A stretch of DNA of 7,654 nt from an uncultured Enorma sp. (GTDB taxonomy: Bacteria; Actinomycetota; Coriobacteriia; Coriobacteriales; Coriobacteriaceae), in assembly GCA_905210055.1 (NCBI GenBank), contig CAJLVH010000092.1:1-7654 (forward strand), read 5' to 3'. The notes beneath the pieces were generated by a model. The model was given only the letters and a program-made list of their open reading frames with translations, was not told the DNA's origin and did not search any database. The translations under genes were made by a program, and so were the position numbers. The first letter of the stretch is position 1. Each line of letters starts with the position of its first letter. Positions 4,272-7,654 of the stretch are shown here, piece after piece.

Positions 4272-5924
4272 ATGCGAAGTTTCCTCATCTTGATGCGGGT
4301 GCAGCTCCATGCGCTCGCATGCTCGCTCATGCCGCACAAGCGCCGCTTCAGCACTGCGCTCACCGTACTCGCCGGCATCGCCCTCGTCGGCCTTGCAGCG
4401 CTTTATCTGGTACTTCTTGGCATCACGCTCATAAGCTTCGGCCTCGAGGCGGCCATCCCCGCCTTCGCCGTCGCGCTCAGCGCCCTCGCCGGAGTCATCT
4501 TTACGTTCCTTAAGGCGAACGGCACACTCTTCGGCCTGGCGGATTTCGACCTCGTCATGTCGCTGCCCGTGCCGCGCCGCACCGTGGTGGCTTCGCGCGT
4601 GACGGCGCTCTATGCGAGCGCCACGCTCATAGGAGCCATCGCCTCAGTGCCACTCTGGGCGGTCTACCTTGTGTTTGCCTCGTTCTCTCCCTGGACTGTC
4701 GTGTGCGCGGTGTTGAGCGTCCTGCTCGCGCCCGCCATCCCCACGGCGCTCGCGACGTTCCTCGCGTTTGGCGTGAGCGCGCTTGCCTCGCGCTTCCGCC
4801 ATGCGAACCTCGTGTACATCGTCATCTCGCTCATCGCGTTCACGGCGATCATGGTCGTAGTGTATGGATACTCGTTCAGCGCGGGCGCAAACAAGGGCGA
4901 TGCCTCGGCGGAGCAGCTTGCAGGCGGACTTGCTGCGATAAGCGGGCTTTTGAACCTCGGATGGCCGCCCGCCAGCTGGATGGGAAGCGCCGTGGTCGAA
5001 GGCTCGGCGCTGGGGCTTGGAGCGTTTACCGTCGCCTCTATCGCCGTACCCGCGCTGGCGCTCGAGATCATGCAGCGCAACTACCTCGCCATCAACGCGG
5101 CGCTCACCGCCCGCGTGCGCGCCCGCGCCCTCACCACAGGCGAACTTCGTGCCCGCACCGAGCGCTCCGGCAGCCCGTTCAAAGCACTCGTGCTCAAAGA
5201 GTACCGCACGCTGCTCGGCATCCCCTCATATGCGTTCAACTGCCTGTTCGGTTATCTGTTCATGCTCGTCATCGCCGTTGCGCTCAGCGTCATCGGCCTC
5301 AAGGAGATCCTGCTCTCCGGCGCGGTGGACGGCGTGGAAATCGGCGCCGCGGAATACGACGCCATCGCGGGCTTCGTGGTGAATCTCCTACCCTGGTTCT
5401 TCGTCTTCTGCGCGATCATGTGTCCGAGCGCCGCGTGCTCCATCTCCATCGAGGGCAAGAGCTCGTGGATCTGCGCGACTGCCCCGCTACCCCAGCGCGT
5501 GATCCTTGGCGCCAAGCTCGCGTCGAACGCCGTGCCCGTCGCCGCCACCATAGCGGTGAGCGCGCTCGTGCTCTTCGCAAGCGGGCAGGTCGACGCCCTC
5601 GGTGCCGCCTGCGTGCTCATCACTGGCTTCGGCGGGTTCTTCCTCATGGTGAACATCGGCCTCTCAAGCGACGTCCGCAAGCCCAACTTCTCATGGACGA
5701 CGCCGAACGACGTCGTGAAGCGTGGCTTCCCCATCATGATCGTCGTGCTCGGCGGCATGGTGCTCGCATTCGGCGGCGGCGCGCTGAGCTTCGTAATCTC
5801 GCTCAACCTTGGTGTCGTGGCGGGAATCGCGTGGAACCTCGGCGTCGGAATTGTGGGCGCGGTGGCAGGCTGGCTCATCTTCCGCCATACCTGCCGTGTG
5901 GCAACCTCGTATCTCACCAGGTGA
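4272..5924 (+). CDS. ABC exporter permease, two-half polytopic membrane protein
   Basis: This 550-aa protein has about twelve hydrophobic segments, for example near 28-57, 61-80, 112-136, 141-168, 179-200, 247-266, 321-343, 366-388, 416-437, 442-463, 486-510 and 514-536. It is the membrane partner of the ATPase just upstream: AGGAGG (4261-4266) overlaps the ATPase stop codon, so the two are translationally coupled. The halves look related: LPVPRRTVVASRVTALY (99-114 region) in the first half is mirrored by APLPQRVILGAKLASNA (404-420) in the second, each after a Ser/Trp/Asp-containing stretch and before a membrane segment. This fits a fused pair of ABC-2-like domains; it is about twice the length of a usual single-half permease. 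It most resembles the putative ABC exporter permeases of uncertain substrate. Confidence 0.82.
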   Translation: MRSFLILMRVQLHALACSLMPHKRRFSTALTVLAGIALVGLAALYLVLLGITLISFGLEAAIPAFAVALSALAGVIFTFLKANGTLFGLADFDLVMSLPVPRRTVVASRVTALYASATLIGAIASVPLWAVYLVFASFSPWTVVCAVLSVLLAPAIPTALATFLAFGVSALASRFRHANLVYIVISLIAFTAIMVVVYGYSFSAGANKGDASAEQLAGGLAAISGLLNLGWPPASWMGSAVVEGSALGLGAFTVASIAVPALALEIMQRNYLAINAALTARVRARALTTGELRARTERSGSPFKALVLKEYRTLLGIPSYAFNCLFGYLFMLVIAVALSVIGLKEILLSGAVDGVEIGAAEYDAIAGFVVNLLPWFFVFCAIMCPSAACSISIEGKSSWICATAPLPQRVILGAKLASNAVPVAATIAVSALVLFASGQVDALGAACVLITGFGGFFLMVNIGLSSDVRKPNFSWTTPNDVVKRGFPIMIVVLGGMVLAFGGGALSFVISLNLGVVAGIAWNLGVGIVGAVAGWLIFRHTCRVATSYLTR

Positions 5925-5932
5925 TACCACCC

Positions 5933-6058
5933 AGCCCGACGGGAACGTATGCGTACCCCCGGGCGACCGATCGAGCTCATGTGTTCGGCATGGAGGATGC
6001 ATAGCGGGCGCGGCGCGTGGTACATACCTAATGGCATTCGATACACGACCGTCGGGCT
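5933..6058 (+). other. long-range inverted repeat bracketing the gap before the small basic gene
   Basis: AGCCCGACGG (5933-5942) is exactly complementary to CCGTCGGGCT (6049-6058), 106 nt apart. The stretch starts 9 nt after the permease stop and ends 52 nt before the next start codon. No ORF inside has a ribosome site. It could fold into a closed RNA domain in the transcript; 10-bp GC-rich matches can also arise by chance in such DNA. Confidence 0.3.
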
Positions 6059-6110
6059 CGAACGCCACGGCGCACACCGCGCCCGGCAACGCAGAAGAGG
6101 AGCATATCGT

Positions 6111-6326
6111 ATGCACACGTCCAAGCAGACTACCGCGAGCACGCCCAAACGCCATCGAATGAGTGGCAGCATCACCTCGCTGCGCACGCCGCGCAAGCGC
6201 TCCGAAGACCAGCGCACCAATCTGCGCCGTTCCTACCAAGCGTTCATGCGCAAGCTCGAGGCCGGGGAACCCGTTTCCTCGACGCACCAATCCTGGCCGC
6301 GCCGCCCCTACGCCGCCTCAGCCTAA
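6111..6326 (+). CDS. small basic hypothetical protein, 71 aa
   Basis: I do not recognise this protein. It starts MHTSKQTTASTPKRHR, is very rich in Arg, Lys, Ser and Thr, has a probable helix around 36-50 (TNLRRSYQAFMRKLE) and no membrane segment or Cys. AGAGGAG (6096-6102) stands 8 nt before the ATG and favours this start over an in-frame ATG at 5949. It follows the permease by 186 nt in the same orientation without an intervening terminator and is closed by the strong terminator at 6377, so it is probably the last gene of the ABC operon. The composition suggests binding to nucleic acid or another acidic partner, but that is a guess. Its reality rests mainly on the ribosome site and position. 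Confidence 0.55.
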   Translation: MHTSKQTTASTPKRHRMSGSITSLRTPRKRSEDQRTNLRRSYQAFMRKLEAGEPVSSTHQSWPRRPYAASA

Positions 6327-6331
6327 TCGCC

Positions 6332-6367
6332 TGCCAAAGGCGCCAAAGGGGACAGTCCCTTTTGGCA
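6332..6367. repeat. GGGGAC-core palindromic repeat
   Basis: CCAAAGGGGAC (6343-6353) pairs with GTCCCTTTTGG (6355-6365) around A6354 with one G/T wobble. A second TGCCAAA copy at 6332-6338 can alternatively pair with TTTGGCA at 6361-6367. Same core as the other GGGGAC/GTCCCC elements in the window but with a different flanking tag. It lies between the small basic gene and its terminator. Confidence 0.65.
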
Positions 6368-6376
6368 GATGCAACG

Positions 6377-6409
6377 AAAGCCCGTGCCTCTCCCCGGCAC
6401 GGGCTTTTT
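6377..6409 (+). terminator. strong intrinsic terminator of the ABC operon
   Basis: AAAGCCCGTGCC (6377-6388) pairs perfectly with GGCACGGGCTTT (6396-6407) over a 7-nt loop, and a five-T run (6405-6409) closes it. It lies 50 nt after the small basic gene's stop. Read from the minus strand the tail is weaker, but the A-rich left arm could also help stop the convergent permease transcript. Confidence 0.92.
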
Positions 6410-6420
6410 CATGTGACAAA

Positions 6421-6468
6421 GGGGACGAGGGATTTGGCTGGTGCAGTCAGCCAATAACCCCCGTCCCC
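6421..6468. repeat. imperfect GGGGAC-core palindromic repeat
   Basis: The left arm 6421-6440 begins GGGGACGAGGG and ends TTGGCTG. The right arm 6448-6468 begins CAGCCAA and ends CCCCCGTCCCC. Both ends pair well, with mismatches in the middle and a 7-nt loop. The right edge (6459-6473) is identical to the first 15 bases of the window. Confidence 0.65.
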
Positions 6469-6500
6469 AATGGTTGCAATGGTTGGTCGTGTCGACGCCT

Positions 6501-6540
6501 GTCCCAAATGTCATGACATTGGGGACTGTCCCCAATGTCA
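6501..6540. repeat. tripartite GGGGAC-core palindromic repeat
   Basis: TGACATTGGGGAC (6514-6526) pairs perfectly with GTCCCCAATGTCA (6528-6540) around T6527. The same middle arm can instead pair with GTCCCAAATGTCA (6501-6513) with one mismatch and no loop. Two mutually exclusive hairpins therefore share one arm. Its last three bases are the stop codon of the minus-strand permease gene. Confidence 0.75.
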
Positions 6541-7654
6541 GAGGGAGCGGCGGGTGAGGGTTGCGTCGTGGACGATGCCCTTGCTCATGAGGTAGGTCAC
6601 GAAGAAGTACCCGCCATAGGCCACCACGAAGATGAGCGCCGTGAAGCCCACTGCCCCACCGATCGAGAAGCCGCCGAAGAGCTCGACGAGGTCGATGATC
6701 ACCGAAAGTGCCACGCACGAGTGCGCGATGCCCAGCACGAGCGGGAACACGAAGAACACCGTCTGCTGCGCGAGCACGGAATGCGCGATGTCGCGCCGCT
6801 CGGTGCCCAGCTCAGAGAGGATGCGGAAATTCCCGCTCGCGTCGGCCACGCCCGAGAGCTGCTGGATCGTGAGAATCGCGGCGCACGCCACCACGAGCAC
6901 GAAGCCGATGTAGATGGCGAGGTACGAGATGAGACCGTTCATGGAGTCGACGCTCTCGTACGTCGTGGTGCGCGTGGCCTCCAACCCCCACAGCGCCACG
7001 ACCGCGCCGTCGCTATCCGTAAGGTCGCCGTAGCGGCGGTACGCGCTTACATAGGCGTCGCCCTCTTCGGTCGAGACGCCGTCGGCGTAGTCGCCCAGGA
7101 AGTAGCTGTAATAGAGCGGCAGCATCGCCTCATCCACGAGCACGTCGGGCACCACAACGAAGCCGGAGTTCATACCGAACATCGCATTCTGGAACACGCT
7201 CGCCTCGTAATCGACCGCATCTGCCGCCGGGTAAAGCTCATGCCCGGCGATATCGATCGCCACGCCCTTCGCCATGACAGCGTTGTAGACATCGTTCACC
7301 GTCGCGCCCATGTCGGACGTGATAAGGTAACCGTCCTCACCAAGGTCGATCTCATCGAACCCGCGGAACCGCAGGTAGCGATTGTAGTCGCTCTCCTTCA
7401 TGATGCCGAGCCCCAAGCCCGTCACGTCGGCGCTCTCCGTGCCCGCAGGCAACGGCATGTCCACCGCTTCGCAGAGGGCATTGAGCGTCACAAGCGGTAC
7501 GCTCTCCCCCAGCGGCGTGGAGTCGTACACATCAACCTGAACGGAGCGACCGATAATCGATGCCAGGTCGAACGGGCGCGCGTCTGCGCTATCGGGGTCA
7601 ACAGTATCAAGTGCGCTCGCCTTGAGCACGTCGATTGGCTCGCGCGCCACCAAT
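6538..7654 (-). CDS. FtsX/BceB-like ABC transporter permease, C-terminal part (partial)
   Basis: The frame is open from the window's right edge, so the N-terminus is missing; about 371 residues are visible. The fragment opens VAREPIDVLKAS, which matches the end of a first FtsX domain. A soluble, Asp/Tyr-rich extracytoplasmic region of roughly 200 residues follows. It closes with a C-terminal FtsX domain of three membrane segments (fragment residues about 239-265, 291-317 and 330-356), with the conserved-looking cytoplasmic stretch FRILSELGTERRDIA (276-290) between the first two. This layout fits BceB/MacB-like permeases that handle antimicrobial peptides or lipids; the ATPase partner would be upstream on the minus strand, outside the window. 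It is convergent with the ABC operon. The TGA stop lies inside a palindromic repeat, so the last residues may not be the ancestral C-terminus. Confidence 0.85.
   Translation of the reverse strand, partial: LVAREPIDVLKASALDTVDPDSADARPFDLASIIGRSVQVDVYDSTPLGESVPLVTLNALCEAVDMPLPAGTESADVTGLGLGIMKESDYNRYLRFRGFDEIDLGEDGYLITSDMGATVNDVYNAVMAKGVAIDIAGHELYPAADAVDYEASVFQNAMFGMNSGFVVVPDVLVDEAMLPLYYSYFLGDYADGVSTEEGDAYVSAYRRYGDLTDSDGAVVALWGLEATRTTTYESVDSMNGLISYLAIYIGFVLVVACAAILTIQQLSGVADASGNFRILSELGTERRDIAHSVLAQQTVFFVFPLVLGIAHSCVALSVIIDLVELFGGFSIGGAVGFTALIFVVAYGGYFFVTYLMSKGIVHDATLTRRSL

Noticed and set aside
3492..5924. ABC exporter considered as the dedicated exporter of the candidate modified peptide
   Set aside because: It lies 1.8 kb away behind terminators and the SPFH operon with its own promoter; the ATPase and permease show no peptidase domain or other link.
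5252..6290. Long minus-strand frames (322 and 199 codons) over the permease end and the small basic gene
   Set aside because: They overlap each other and the forward permease; composition is rich in Pro, Thr, Arg and Ser with no membrane or catalytic pattern. Kept as shadows.
6327..6540. CRISPR-like array suggested by clustered repeats
   Set aside because: The repeats are palindromes of unequal length with no uniform repeat-spacer pattern and no cas gene.

Overview
This is a GC-rich bacterial window, read as chromosome of a gut-type actinobacterium, most likely of the class Coriobacteriia (Collinsella/Olsenella-like). That placement is an inference from base composition, strong AGGAGG-type ribosome sites, the SPFH plus ribbon-helix-helix gene pair and abundant GGGGAC/GTCCCC palindromes between genes. 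No rRNA, tRNA, CRISPR array or transposase gene is visible.

Region 1 (1-1752) is the most interesting. It holds a radical SAM/SPASM enzyme with an N-terminal PqqD-like peptide-binding domain (163-1548). It is followed 46 nt later by a 27-codon gene with a near-perfect Shine-Dalgarno (1595-1678) that automated gene calling would probably miss. Together they look like a minimal RiPP (ribosomally made, enzymatically modified peptide) locus: maturase plus a cysteine-free, Lys/Thr/Ala-rich precursor ending TAYGMRM. Two hairpins, the second a likely terminator, close the unit. No exporter or protease is obviously attached within the window.

Region 2 (1753-3424) starts with a 64-bp perfect palindrome. 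Next come an inverted repeat, a promoter with an overlapping 12-bp palindrome and a structured leader of about 105 nt containing a run of ten C. These precede a membrane-anchored SPFH/Band 7 protein (1989-3020) and a 60-aa Arc-type ribbon-helix-helix protein (3138-3320). Operator-like inverted repeats lie before and after the small regulator gene.

Region 3 (3492-6409) is an ABC exporter operon: an ATPase and a 550-aa permease built from two related halves, separated by 9 nt. A small basic protein of unknown function (6111-6326) follows, then a strong intrinsic terminator.

Region 4 (6332-7654) carries three GGGGAC-core palindromic repeats. It then holds the C-terminal part of an FtsX/BceB-like ABC permease on the minus strand, convergent with the rest. 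One of the repeats supplies that gene's stop codon.
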